Assembly: GCA_017994815.1 (NCBI GenBank)
Contig: JAGOJY010000006.1
Coordinates: forward strand, 1 to 64,000
From: Acidobacteriota bacterium
Lineage (GTDB): Bacteria > Acidobacteriota > Polarisedimenticolia > J045
Direction of reading: 5' to 3'
DNA length: 64,000 nucleotides
Below the pieces are notes generated by a model. It saw only the letters and a list, made by a program, of their open reading frames with translations, did no database searches and was not told the origin of the DNA. Both the position numbers and the translations under genes were made by a program. Each line of letters starts with the position of its first letter. Positions within the stretch are counted from its first letter, which is position 1. Of this stretch, positions 8,007 to 16,879 are shown piece after piece.

Positions 8007-9214
8007 GGGCGCTCGTCATCGCGCCGCAGCCGTTCTTCTCCCCCCGCGGCACGCCGTTCAGCGTGTACTACCGGACCCTGGCGATGGCGCGCGAGGGCGT
8101 GGAGATCGACCTCCTGACCTACGGCGAGGGCCAGGACGTGGACATCCCGGGTGTGCGGCTGGTGCGGATCCCGCGCGTGCGCGCGCTCGAACCGGTGCCG
8201 GTCGGCCCGTCGCCGAACAAGCTCCTGCTCGACGTGCTGCTCGTCCTCTGGACGATCGGGCTGCTGCTGCGCCATCGCTACGACTTCGTCCACGCGCACG
8301 AGGAGAGTGTCTTCTTCTGCCGCTGGCTCAAGCCGGTGTTCCGGTTCCGGCTCGTCTACGACATGCACTCGTGCCTGCCGCAGCAGCTGACGAACTTCGC
8401 CTTCACGCGCTCGCGGTTCCTGATCGGGGCCTTCGAACGGCTGGAGCGCTCGGCGCTGCGCGCCGCCGACGCTGTCGTGACGATCTGCCCCGAGTTGGCC
8501 GAGTACGCGCTGCCGCGCCTGGCCGATCCGGCGCGGCACCTCTTGATCGAGAACAGCCTGTTCGAAGAGGTGCGGCTGCGCGGCGCCGTGCCGGGCGCGG
8601 AAGCGCCCGCCGCGGCGGATGGCGTCGGCCCGGTCATCGCCTACGCCGGGACGTTCGAGCCGTACCAGGGGCTGGACCTTCTGGTCGAGGCGTTCGCCGG
8701 CGTGCTGCGGGAGCGTCCCGACGCGCGCCTGCTTCTGGTCGGCGGCAACCCGGAGCAGATCGCGGCGCTGCGCGCCCTCGCCGAACGTACGGGCGTCACG
8801 CCGCGCTGCACGCTGACCGGCCGGCTGCCGCAGGGGACCACGCGCCGTCTCCTGGCGCGGGCGGCGGTGCTCGTCTCGCCGCGCCGCCACGGCACGAACA
8901 CGCCGCTGAAGGTCTACGAGCAACTCGCCAGCGGGATCCCTATGGTCGCCACGCGCATCCGGTCGCACACGCAGGTCCTGGACGAGCGCGTGTGCCTTCT
9001 GGCGGAGCCGGAGCCGGCGGCGCTCGCCGCGGCGCTCATGACCGCGCTGGCCGGCGGCCCCGCCGTGGCGCGAACCACCGCCGCCGCCCGCGCCCTGTAC
9101 GACGAGAAGTACTCCCCCGCGGCCTACGCGGCCAAGATCCGCCGACTGCTCGGGCTGCTCGACGGCCGGAGCGAGCCGGTCGGCGCCGACAGCGCCCCGG
9201 AGCCGCTCGCCTGA
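8003..9214 (+). CDS. GT4 family glycosyltransferase
   Basis: The 403-residue protein has the GT-B layout. The N-terminal domain begins MRALVIAPQPFFSPRGTPFSV and includes YDMHSCLPQQL. The C-terminal nucleotide-sugar domain has VIAYAGTFEPYQGLDLLVEA, LLLVGGNPE and the conserved HGTNTPLKVYEQLASGIPMV segment. It probably adds a sugar to the growing repeat unit on the cytoplasmic side. ATG overlaps the previous stop (ATGA) and its own stop overlaps the amidotransferase start, so the gene sits firmly in the operon. Confidence 0.85.
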   Translation: MRALVIAPQPFFSPRGTPFSVYYRTLAMAREGVEIDLLTYGEGQDVDIPGVRLVRIPRVRALEPVPVGPSPNKLLLDVLLVLWTIGLLLRHRYDFVHAHEESVFFCRWLKPVFRFRLVYDMHSCLPQQLTNFAFTRSRFLIGAFERLERSALRAADAVVTICPELAEYALPRLADPARHLLIENSLFEEVRLRGAVPGAEAPAAADGVGPVIAYAGTFEPYQGLDLLVEAFAGVLRERPDARLLLVGGNPEQIAALRALAERTGVTPRCTLTGRLPQGTTRRLLARAAVLVSPRRHGTNTPLKVYEQLASGIPMVATRIRSHTQVLDERVCLLAEPEPAALAAALMTALAGGPAVARTTAAARALYDEKYSPAAYAAKIRRLLGLLDGRSEPVGADSAPEPLA

Positions 9215-11091
9215 TGTGCGGGATCGCCGGACTGGCCGATTTCACCGGCGCCCGACCGCCGACCACGGACGCCGTGGACGCGATGTGCGCACGGCTGGTG
9301 CACCGCGGGCCGGACGAGGGCGGCCGCGACATCTCCGGCAGCGTCGGGCTCGGCATGCGGCGCCTGTCGATCATCGACGTCGCCGGCGGCCACCAGCCGC
9401 TCGTGAACGAAGACGGGACGGTCCGCGTCGTCTTCAACGGCGAGATCTACAACTACCGCCAGCTGCGCGAGGCCCTGCTCGCGCGCGGGCACGTCTTCCG
9501 CACGGCTTGCGACGGCGAGGTGATCGCGCACCTGTGGGAGGACGAGGGGCTCGACTTTCCGCGGCGGCTCAACGGCATGTTCGCCATCGCGCTGCACGAC
9601 ACGCGGGCGCGGCGACTGGTCCTCGTGCGCGACCGGCTGGGGGTCAAGCCGCTGTACTACGCCGAGAACCCGGAAGGGCTGGTCTTCGGCTCCGAGGTCA
9701 AGGCGCTCCTGGCCAGCGGGCGCGTGCCGCGCCGGCTCGACTTCGACGCGCTCGGGGAGTTCCTGGCCTGGGAGTACGTGCCGGGACCGGGGACGCTGCT
9801 GCGCGACGTGCGCAAGCTCGGACCGGCCGAGCTGCTCGACGTGGACCTCGCGAGCGGCCGCACCCGCGTGGTCGAGTGGTGGGACGTCCCGTACACCAAC
9901 GGCGCCACGCCGCGGCTGGCCGCCCGCGAGTGGGAAGAGCGCGTGGACGTGGCGATCGGCACGGCCGTGCGCCGCCAGCTCGTCAGCGACGTCCCGCTCG
10001 GCGCGTTCCTCTCGGGCGGCGTGGACAGTTCGCTGTTGGTCGCCCACATGGGCCCGGCGCGCACGTTCAGCATCGGCTTCGAGGATCCGAGCTACAACGA
10101 GGCGCCGTGGTCGCGGGCCGTGGCCGAGCACCTGGGCGTGAGCCACCGCGTCGAGATCCTCGAACCGAGCGTCGTCGGACTGTTCGACCGGTTGATGGAA
10201 CACATGGACGACCCGATCGGCGACGTGTCGATCTTCCCCACGTTCCTCGTTTCGCGGCTCGCGCGCGAGGAGGTGAAGGTCGCGCTCTCCGGCGACGGCG
10301 GCGACGAGCTGTTCGGCGGCTACCACACCTACGTCGCGCAGCACCTCGCGCGGACGTGGGCGCGCGTCCCGGCGGCGGCCGGGCGCCCCCTGATCGAACG
10401 GACGCTCCAGTCCCTGCGGCCGCGGCCCGGCAAGAAGGGCCTGGTCAACCTGGCGCGCCGCTTCGCCGAGGGGCTGGAGCACCCGGCCGAGCTGGGCCAC
10501 GCGCGCTGGCGCATGTTCGCCGACGAGCGCCTGCGCAACCGGCTGCTCGCGCCGGAGGCGCTGGCCGAGATCGAGCGCCCGCTCGGGCAGCACATCCGCG
10601 AGCTGAACGCCCGCGCCGCCCGGCGCGACCCGCTCGACCGCTGTCTGTACGTCGACCTGAAGAGCTACCTGGCCGACGACATCCTGGTCAAGGCCGATCG
10701 CATGTCGATGGCCTGCTCGCTCGAGGTGCGCGTGCCGTACCTCGACCACGAGGTGGTGGAGCTGGCGTTCCGCGTCCCGGCGTCGCTGAAGCTCGACGGC
10801 CTGCGCACCAAGCCGCTGCTGAAGAAGGTCGCCGCGCGGCACGTGCCCGCCGCCTGCGTCTACCGCGGCAAGCAAGGCTTCTCGATCCCGCTGAAGAACT
10901 GGTTCACGACCGAGCTGCGTCCGCTGGTGGAGGACCTGTTGTCCACCGAGCGCCTCGCGGCCGGCGGCGTGTTCCGCCCGGAGGCGGTCCGGCGGCTGCT
11001 CGACGAGCACCTCGCCGGGCGCGCCAACCACGCGCACCTGTTGTGGTCGCTGATGGTGTTCCAGGACTGGCGCCGTCGCTGGAGGGTCTGA
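9214..11091 (+). CDS. Asparagine synthetase-like, glutamine-dependent amidotransferase (EPS type)
   Basis: The 625-residue protein is complete. It has an N-terminal glutaminase domain with the catalytic Cys2 (MCGIAGLADF), RGPDEGG and NGEIYNYRQ, and a C-terminal ATP-pyrophosphatase domain with SGGVDSS near residues 267-273 and SGDGGDELFGGY. Such proteins transfer ammonia from glutamine to an adenylated carboxylate. In XrtA-linked EPS clusters a close relative (amidotransferase 1, TIGR03108) is usual, and the neighbours here fit that. Lasso-peptide cyclases share the C-terminal fold but have a degenerate glutaminase half; the intact half here argues against that role. Confidence 0.85.
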   Translation: MCGIAGLADFTGARPPTTDAVDAMCARLVHRGPDEGGRDISGSVGLGMRRLSIIDVAGGHQPLVNEDGTVRVVFNGEIYNYRQLREALLARGHVFRTACDGEVIAHLWEDEGLDFPRRLNGMFAIALHDTRARRLVLVRDRLGVKPLYYAENPEGLVFGSEVKALLASGRVPRRLDFDALGEFLAWEYVPGPGTLLRDVRKLGPAELLDVDLASGRTRVVEWWDVPYTNGATPRLAAREWEERVDVAIGTAVRRQLVSDVPLGAFLSGGVDSSLLVAHMGPARTFSIGFEDPSYNEAPWSRAVAEHLGVSHRVEILEPSVVGLFDRLMEHMDDPIGDVSIFPTFLVSRLAREEVKVALSGDGGDELFGGYHTYVAQHLARTWARVPAAAGRPLIERTLQSLRPRPGKKGLVNLARRFAEGLEHPAELGHARWRMFADERLRNRLLAPEALAEIERPLGQHIRELNARAARRDPLDRCLYVDLKSYLADDILVKADRMSMACSLEVRVPYLDHEVVELAFRVPASLKLDGLRTKPLLKKVAARHVPAACVYRGKQGFSIPLKNWFTTELRPLVEDLLSTERLAAGGVFRPEAVRRLLDEHLAGRANHAHLLWSLMVFQDWRRRWRV

Positions 11092-11095
11092 GGCG

Positions 11096-12076
11096 ATGGC
11101 CGAGGTCGTGGTCACCGGCGCCACGGGCTTCACCGGCTCGCACCTGTGCCGCCGGCTCGTGCGCGACGGCCACTCGGTGGCGGCGCTCGTGCGCGCGACG
11201 AGCCGGACCGCCGGGCTGGAGCAGCTCGGCGTGCGCTGCCGGGTCGCGGACCTCGGCCAGCCCGCGGGGCTGCGCGCGGCGATCGACGGCGCGAGCGTGG
11301 TCTACCACGTCGCGGCCGCCTACCGCGTCGAGCACGCCGACCGCGACGAGTTCCGCCGCGTCAACGTCGAGGCCACGCGCAACCTCCTGCAAGCCGCCGC
11401 GGAACAGGGCGTCGAGCGCTTCGTCCACTGCTCGACGGTCGGCGTGCAGGGGCAGATCGACGACCCGCCGGCGAACGAGGAGTACCGGTTCCAGCCCGGC
11501 GACCACTACCAGGAATCGAAGCTCGCGGGCGAAAAGGAAGCGCTCCTTTTCGCCGCGCGGGGCCTGCCGGTGTCGGTCGTGCGGCCGGTCGGGATCTACG
11601 GGCCGGGCGACAGCCGCTTCCTGAAGCTGTTCCGCGCGATCGCCCGCGGCCGGTTCGTGATGATCGGCAGCGGGCGCACGCTGTACCACATGACCTACGT
11701 CGAGGACCTGGTGCGCGGCATCGTCTTGTGCGGGACGAGTCCCGCCGCGCCCGGGCAGGTCTTCACCATCGCCGGCCCGGAGTACACGACGCTCGACGAG
11801 CTGGTCGGCTTCGTCGCCGCCGAGTTGGGCTGCCGCAAGCCGCGGATGCGCGTGCCGCTCGCGCCGGTGCTGGCCGCCGCCGCGGCCTGCGAGGCGGTCT
11901 GCCGTCCGCTCGGCATCAACCCGCCGCTCTACCCGCGGCGCGTCGAGTTCTTCGCCAAGGACCGCGCCTTCGACATCTCCAAGGCCCGGCGCCTTCTGGG
12001 CTACGAGCCGCAGGTGGCGCTGCGCGAGGGGATCGCCCGCACCGCGCGCTGGTACCGCGAGCAGGGCTGGCTGTGA
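11096..12076 (+). CDS. NAD(P)-dependent epimerase/dehydratase (extended SDR)
   Basis: The 326-residue protein has the extended short-chain dehydrogenase pattern: VTGATGFTGSHL nucleotide-binding loop at the N-terminus, HCSTVGVQG, the catalytic YQESK (YxxxK) and VRPVGIYGPGD. Members change nucleotide-sugar configuration or reduce related substrates, so it may supply or modify a sugar for this polymer. The exact substrate cannot be read from sequence. It starts 4 nt after the amidotransferase stop and its own stop overlaps the next start. Confidence 0.85.
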   Translation: MAEVVVTGATGFTGSHLCRRLVRDGHSVAALVRATSRTAGLEQLGVRCRVADLGQPAGLRAAIDGASVVYHVAAAYRVEHADRDEFRRVNVEATRNLLQAAAEQGVERFVHCSTVGVQGQIDDPPANEEYRFQPGDHYQESKLAGEKEALLFAARGLPVSVVRPVGIYGPGDSRFLKLFRAIARGRFVMIGSGRTLYHMTYVEDLVRGIVLCGTSPAAPGQVFTIAGPEYTTLDELVGFVAAELGCRKPRMRVPLAPVLAAAAACEAVCRPLGINPPLYPRRVEFFAKDRAFDISKARRLLGYEPQVALREGIARTARWYREQGWL

Positions 12077-13566
12077 GCGCGGTCGCGCTCTCGCGCGAGC
12101 CGGAGCGGGCCGCGGCGACCGATTACGAACTGATCATCGCCGGCGGCGGCATCTACGGCGCGACGCTGGCGCTGGAGGCGGCGCGGCGCGGCGTGCGGTG
12201 CCTGCTGCTCGAACGCGCCGACTTCGGCGGCGCGACGAGCTGGAACAGCCTGCGGATCGTCCACGGGGGACTGCGGTACCTGCAGTCGGCGGACCTGCCG
12301 CGCTTCGCGGAGTCGGTGCGCGAACGGCGTTGGCTTCTGGACACCTTCCCGGACCTGGTGCGCCCGCTGGCCTGCCTGATGCCGCTGTACTCGCGCGGGC
12401 TGTACCGTCCGGCCGTCTTCCGCGCCGCCCTTCTGGCCAACGACCTGCTCACCCGCCGCGTCGAGGGCGCGGCCGCCGGCGCGCCGCTGCCGCGCGGTCG
12501 CGTGCTCGGGCGCGAGGAGACGCTGCGGATGTTCCCGCAGGCGGCGCCCCGCGGCCTCGCGGGCGCGGCGCTCTGGCACGACGCCGCCATGCCGTCGTCC
12601 CAGCGCCTCTTGGTGGAGATGCTGCGCTGGGCGGTCCGCTGCGGGGCGTCGGTTCTCAACCACACCGACGTCCGCGAGATGCTGGTCGAAGACGGCCGCG
12701 TCGCCGGGATCCGCGCGGAAGACCGCCCGTCCGGCGTCACGCGCGAGTACCGCGCGCCGGTGGTCGTCAACTGCGCCGGCCCGTGGTCCGCCGAGCTGGC
12801 CGCCCGGTTCGACCGGCCGGCGCCCGGGCTGTTCCGCCCCTCGCTGGCGTTCAACGTGCTGCTCGACCGCGTGCCGCCGGCGCCGGCGGCGCTCGCCGTG
12901 TCCGCGCCGCGCCGCGGTGCGCGGATCTACTTCCTCCACCCGTGGCAGGGACGGATCCTCGCCGGCACCTGCCACGCGCCGTGGCCGGGGCCGCTCGACG
13001 ACCCGACGCCCCCGCCGGAGCTGGTCGCGACGTTCCTCGCCGAGCTGAACGAGGCCGCGCCCGGGCTGCGCCTCGAGCGCGGCGACATCCTGCGCGTGCA
13101 CGCCGGCCTGCTGCCCGCGCGCGAGGCCGGGACCGCGCGGCTGAGCGTTCGCCCGGTGATCCGCGACCACGGCGCCTGCCGCGGCCCGCACGGGCTGTTC
13201 AGCGTGAGCGGCGTGAAGTTCACGACGGCGCGCGCGGTCGCGGAGCGCACCCTGCGCGCGATCTACGGGCGAGCATTCGCCGAGATGCGCTACCTCGCGG
13301 TGCCGCGGCCGGAGCCGGCAGAGTTCGAGGGCCGGCACCTGCTCGCGCTCGATCGCGACGCGTTGCGGCGATTGCTGCGCGACGAGGCCGCGCTGCACCT
13401 CGACGACCTGCTGCTGCGCCGCGTTCTCGCTCCCCCGTCCCCGGCCGAGTGCGTGGGACTCGCATCGCGGATCTGCGAGATCCTCGGCTACGACCGCGCC
13501 CGCACCGATGCCGAACTCGCGCGCCTCGGCGGACCGGCTGCCCTGACCGTGCTCGGGTCGGAGTAG
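12073..13566 (+). CDS. FAD-dependent oxidoreductase, glycerol-3-phosphate dehydrogenase (GlpD) type
   Basis: The protein has 497 residues. The N-terminal FAD loop is GGGIYGATLALEAARRG, followed by NSLRIVHGGLRYLQ, the hallmark of GlpD-type flavoproteins. Towards the C-terminus FSVSGVKFTTARAVAE matches the family. Known members oxidise glycerol 3-phosphate to dihydroxyacetone phosphate and pass electrons to quinone. Its place at the end of an EPS operon, linked to the epimerase by a GTGA overlap, suggests a role on a polymer precursor or phosphoglycerol substituent, but this is inference. The C-terminal part is shorter than in classical aerobic GlpD. Confidence 0.75.
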   Translation: MSAVALSREPERAAATDYELIIAGGGIYGATLALEAARRGVRCLLLERADFGGATSWNSLRIVHGGLRYLQSADLPRFAESVRERRWLLDTFPDLVRPLACLMPLYSRGLYRPAVFRAALLANDLLTRRVEGAAAGAPLPRGRVLGREETLRMFPQAAPRGLAGAALWHDAAMPSSQRLLVEMLRWAVRCGASVLNHTDVREMLVEDGRVAGIRAEDRPSGVTREYRAPVVVNCAGPWSAELAARFDRPAPGLFRPSLAFNVLLDRVPPAPAALAVSAPRRGARIYFLHPWQGRILAGTCHAPWPGPLDDPTPPPELVATFLAELNEAAPGLRLERGDILRVHAGLLPAREAGTARLSVRPVIRDHGACRGPHGLFSVSGVKFTTARAVAERTLRAIYGRAFAEMRYLAVPRPEPAEFEGRHLLALDRDALRRLLRDEAALHLDDLLLRRVLAPPSPAECVGLASRICEILGYDRARTDAELARLGGPAALTVLGSE

Positions 13567-13669
13567 CGTCTTCGTCTCGGGTCGTTTGTCGGCATCAGAA
13601 ACGAAGAACCGAGAGCTGCGCAGCGCCGTCCCGGCCGGGTCGGCTGTGCCGGGCGCTACGAGCCAGCCG

Positions 13670-14173
13670 TCAGGGTCGAGCCGGCTGAGCCGGCCCCGCT
13701 GCCGCGCTGCGCAGGCGGCCCGAGGCCGTCGCGCGGCGGCCGGTGGCGGGGACCGGCGGCACGATCCGGCCGAGGCCGATCGGCGGCATGTTGTTGTACA
13801 CCGCCTCCCACGATCCCGGTTCGACGACGTACGTCTCGTGCCACACGCCGACGCCGCCGCCGTGGCCGATGCTCCGTCCGTAGTCGGTCCAGACCGCCCG
13901 GTGCGAGCCGCCGCGCGCCCGCGCCCACTTCTCGAGCTGCTCGAACGAGCGCCAGTACTGGACGATCAGCGAGGGGTTCCCGCGCCAGCGCTCGTACGAG
14001 ATCAGTCCGGAGGCGGGATCCTGCCGCAATTCCCGCAACATGTCGTCCATCGCGCGGCGCGCCCGCCACCAGCGGACCACGTGGCGCCAGCCGTTGCAGC
14101 GCAGCCCGATCAGGAACACGACGAAGCTGCCTTCGACAGCCGCCGTGACCGCCCCGCCGAGAATCCTCGACAT
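13670..14173 (-). CDS. DUF4188 family protein
   Basis: The 167-residue protein matches the DUF4188 pattern well. It has FVVFLIGLRCNGWR near the N-terminus, LISYERWRGNPSLIVQYWRSFEQLEKWARA in the middle, and GVWHETYVVEPGSWEAVYNNMPPIGLGR followed by VPATGRR near the end. The family is heme-oxygenase/monooxygenase-like in fold prediction but has no proven function I can state. ATG 14173 is preferred over upstream starts because GGAGAGGA lies just before it and the family begins there. It faces the GlpD-like gene across a 103-bp gap in which I see no feature. Confidence 0.8.
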   Translation of the reverse strand: MSRILGGAVTAAVEGSFVVFLIGLRCNGWRHVVRWWRARRAMDDMLRELRQDPASGLISYERWRGNPSLIVQYWRSFEQLEKWARARGGSHRAVWTDYGRSIGHGGGVGVWHETYVVEPGSWEAVYNNMPPIGLGRIVPPVPATGRRATASGRLRSAAAGPAQPARP

Positions 14174-14234
14174 CCGTCCTCTCCCGCGCCTCGATGCCGG
14201 TTGCGGGTCCCAGCATAGCGTCAACGGGAGTCGC

Positions 14235-15518
14235 TCAGGCGGGCATCGAACCCGACGAGCTGAGCCGGCGCGGACCGGCGGGGAACACCTCGGTCAGGCG
14301 GCTTCGGTCCACGCACTCGAGCCAGAATTCGGCCTGGATCTTCGCGATCGCGTCCCAGCCGTAGCGCTCCAGGACCAGCGCGCGCCCGGCCCGGCCGAGC
14401 GCGCGGCGGCGCGCTTCGTCCGCCATCAGCCGTTCCACCGCGTCGGCGAAGCCCGCCGGATCGTCGGCCAGGACGATGTCGCGGCCCTCGGTTGTGTCCA
14501 GCCCCTCCGCGCCGATCGTGGTCGAGACGACCGCGCGCTCCATCGCCAGCGCCTCGAGGATCTTCAACCGGCTGCCACCGCCCACGCGCAGCGGGACGAC
14601 GAACACGGCGGCGTGCGAGACGAACGGCCGCACGTCCGGGACCGTGCCGGTCAACACGACCTCCGGCGGCAGGGCGCCCGGACGCGCGAGTTCGGGGGGC
14701 GGGTTGCGGCCGACGACGGTCAACCGCACCGAGCCGCCGCGGCGCAGGAGCGGCAGCACCGCGTCGACGAACCAGCGCAGCGCGTCCTGGTTCGGGCGCC
14801 AGTCCATCGACCCCGTGAACACGAGCTGGTGCGCCTGCTCGCGACCCGGCTCGCCCGGCCGGAAATGGTCCGTGTCCACCCCGTTCGGCACGACCGCGAC
14901 GCTCCCGCACCCCATCCGCCGCAGCGCCGCCGCATCCTCGGCCGAGACCGCGGTCGCGCGGCCGGCCGCGCGCACGGCGCGGCGCTCGAACCGTGCCATG
15001 CGCCGCGCCTGCAGCCGCAGGAACGCGCGCCGCGCGCCCGACCGCTCGACCGCGGCCAACCGCTCCCAGACCTGCGACTCGACGTTGTGGGCCGCGATCA
15101 CGCGCGGCAGCGGGTCGTCCAGCACGTAGCGCGCGTACGGCGTCCACTCGCAGTGGAGCAGGTCGTATTCCCGCTCCGCCCGGAGCCGTGCGAGCGCCGC
15201 GCGGTAGCCCCGGCGATAGTGACTCGCGACCGAGTACGGCAGCGGCGAGAGCAGGTTCAGCGCGAGCCGCGCGGCGAACAGCGGGCCACGCTTGGCCGGC
15301 AGCCGGCTGGGGGCGAGGTGCGGCTCGATCCCGCGCGCGCGGAGCTGTTCGATCGCGGGGCCGCTCGCGCCGGAGTCGTGGACCAGAAGGTCGATCGCGA
15401 ACTGGCCGGCGAGCCGCTCGAGGAGGTTCAGCGTCCGGATGCGCTTGCCGGTGTCGGGAGGCCAGGGCAGCTCCTCGTCGAGGACCAGCACCCGGGGCCG
15501 CAGGCGTGGCGCGTTCAC
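14235..15518 (-). CDS. GT4 glycosyltransferase, TIGR03087-like (XrtA-associated type)
   Basis: The 427-residue GT-B protein starts near LRPRVLVLDEELPWPPDTGKRIRT, a hallmark of the sugar transferases found with XrtA/PEP-CTERM EPS loci. It has AAHNVESQVW, VVPNGVDTDHF, FTGSMDWRPNQDALRWF and VGGGSRLKILEALAM, all typical of that group. It would add a sugar to the lipid-linked repeat unit in the cytoplasm. GTG 15518 overlaps the upstream stop (GTGA). It is the last gene of the leftward flippase-ligase-GT operon. Confidence 0.85.
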   Translation of the reverse strand: MNAPRLRPRVLVLDEELPWPPDTGKRIRTLNLLERLAGQFAIDLLVHDSGASGPAIEQLRARGIEPHLAPSRLPAKRGPLFAARLALNLLSPLPYSVASHYRRGYRAALARLRAEREYDLLHCEWTPYARYVLDDPLPRVIAAHNVESQVWERLAAVERSGARRAFLRLQARRMARFERRAVRAAGRATAVSAEDAAALRRMGCGSVAVVPNGVDTDHFRPGEPGREQAHQLVFTGSMDWRPNQDALRWFVDAVLPLLRRGGSVRLTVVGRNPPPELARPGALPPEVVLTGTVPDVRPFVSHAAVFVVPLRVGGGSRLKILEALAMERAVVSTTIGAEGLDTTEGRDIVLADDPAGFADAVERLMADEARRRALGRAGRALVLERYGWDAIAKIQAEFWLECVDRSRLTEVFPAGPRRLSSSGSMPA

Positions 15519-16879
15519 GACGCGGCGGCCGCCGCCGCGGCCGCGGGCTCGGCCCGCGGGCGGACCCGGCGGGCGTAGGTCGCGAGCAGCGCGCGCGCCT
15601 GCACGTTGGCCATCGCGACGAGCAGTCCCGCGAGCCAGAACCAGTTGTAGCGGTACAGGTTGTGGCCGGCGAGTCCCGTCAGGAACAGCACGATCAGCAT
15701 CTGCACGCTCGCCCGCCCGAGCGCGTGCAGCAGCGCATCGCGCGCGCGGCGCGCCCGGCGCGTGACCTGCGCGCAGGCGCGCACCAGCGTCGCGGCAAAC
15801 AGGGCGAACACCGCCGTCCCGAAGAGGCCGGTTTCTCCCAGCGCCTGGCCCAAGAGGTTGTGCGGCTGCAGGCCCGGCACACCGGGCAACCCGGAGAAGT
15901 GCGCATCGGCGACGATGAAGCAGCCCGGCCCGACGCCCGTGACCGGGCGCACGCCGAGCAACGCGACCCCTTTCTTCAGGCCGTCGACGCGCCCCTCCCA
16001 CGAGCGCTCGGCCGAGTCGTTGACCGTCGGATCGAAGATCGTCCGGTAGCGCTCGACGAGCTGTTCCGGCAGCAGGACCACCGTCCCGAGCGCCCCGACG
16101 ATCGCGAGGGCGGCGAACAGGAGCCGCCGGCGGCCGGCCACGATCTGCAGCAGCACGAGGCAGACCATTGCGATCAGCCCCGTGCGGGAGCCGGTGCGCA
16201 CGACCACGAACACCGACAACGCGATCGCGCTGAGAAGCCACGCCCGCAGCGCCCGCGAGCGCTCGACCCACAGCAGTTCGATCAGGAACGGCAGCAGCAG
16301 CACCGTCGTGTTGGCGAAGGTGTTGGGGTCCTGGAACGTGCGGTCGATGCCGATCAGGCGCCAGGTGCCCATGCGGTACACGCCGGCCCCGTGGACGAGG
16401 TGCTCCCACACCGCCTTGGCCTGGTACAGGTAGCCGATGGCGATCCAGCCGAGCACGAACGCGCGCACGTCGGCCCGCGTGCGCAGCGCGGCGACGATGC
16501 ACAGCGAGAACAGCGCCACCTTCAGCACGTCCTCGAACGTGGCCCAGCTCTCCCACGGTTCCACCGCCCGCGCGGTCGAGAGCGCCAGCGCGCCGACGAA
16601 GGCCGCCGCGGCACCGCCCGCCCCGCGCAGCTTGAGTTGCCACTGCGAGGACAGCACGAACACGCGGACCAGGAGCACCAGCGCGTAGATGCGCTCGACC
16701 GGGAACGTCTCCAGCGCCGGGATGCGCTCCCACGGGCGGACGATGTAGAGCGCGACGTAACCCAGGAGCCACAGGACGAGCGAACTCGGCATGCGGCCGT
16801 CGACCGCCAACAGCCCGCGCCAGCCGGCGGGCCGCCGGGTCGCCGCGCCGGGCGGCCGCACCGCGACGGGAGCGCTCAC
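15515..16879 (-). CDS. O-antigen ligase/polymerase (Wzy_C) family membrane protein
   Basis: The protein has about 454 residues and ten or more hydrophobic helices. The large periplasmic loop has family features: RTFQDPNTFANT, GSRTGLIAMV, and further on GPGCFIVADAHFSGLPGVPGLQPHNLLGQALGETG, where the His in PHN matches the PF04932 signature. Such proteins polymerise or ligate lipid-linked oligosaccharides outside the membrane. GTG 16879 was chosen because it overlaps the flippase stop (GTGA); a longer version from 16945 would overlap that gene by 70 nt. The C-terminus ends in an alanine run. Confidence 0.8.
   Translation of the reverse strand: MSAPVAVRPPGAATRRPAGWRGLLAVDGRMPSSLVLWLLGYVALYIVRPWERIPALETFPVERIYALVLLVRVFVLSSQWQLKLRGAGGAAAAFVGALALSTARAVEPWESWATFEDVLKVALFSLCIVAALRTRADVRAFVLGWIAIGYLYQAKAVWEHLVHGAGVYRMGTWRLIGIDRTFQDPNTFANTTVLLLPFLIELLWVERSRALRAWLLSAIALSVFVVVRTGSRTGLIAMVCLVLLQIVAGRRRLLFAALAIVGALGTVVLLPEQLVERYRTIFDPTVNDSAERSWEGRVDGLKKGVALLGVRPVTGVGPGCFIVADAHFSGLPGVPGLQPHNLLGQALGETGLFGTAVFALFAATLVRACAQVTRRARRARDALLHALGRASVQMLIVLFLTGLAGHNLYRYNWFWLAGLLVAMANVQARALLATYARRVRPRAEPAAAAAAAAS

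Noticed and set aside
9214-11091. AsnB-like gene as the lasso cyclase for the peptide cassette
   Set aside because: It has an intact glutaminase half with Cys2 and fits the XrtA-associated amidotransferase, and it lies 23 kb away in another operon. A role cannot be excluded but is not supported.
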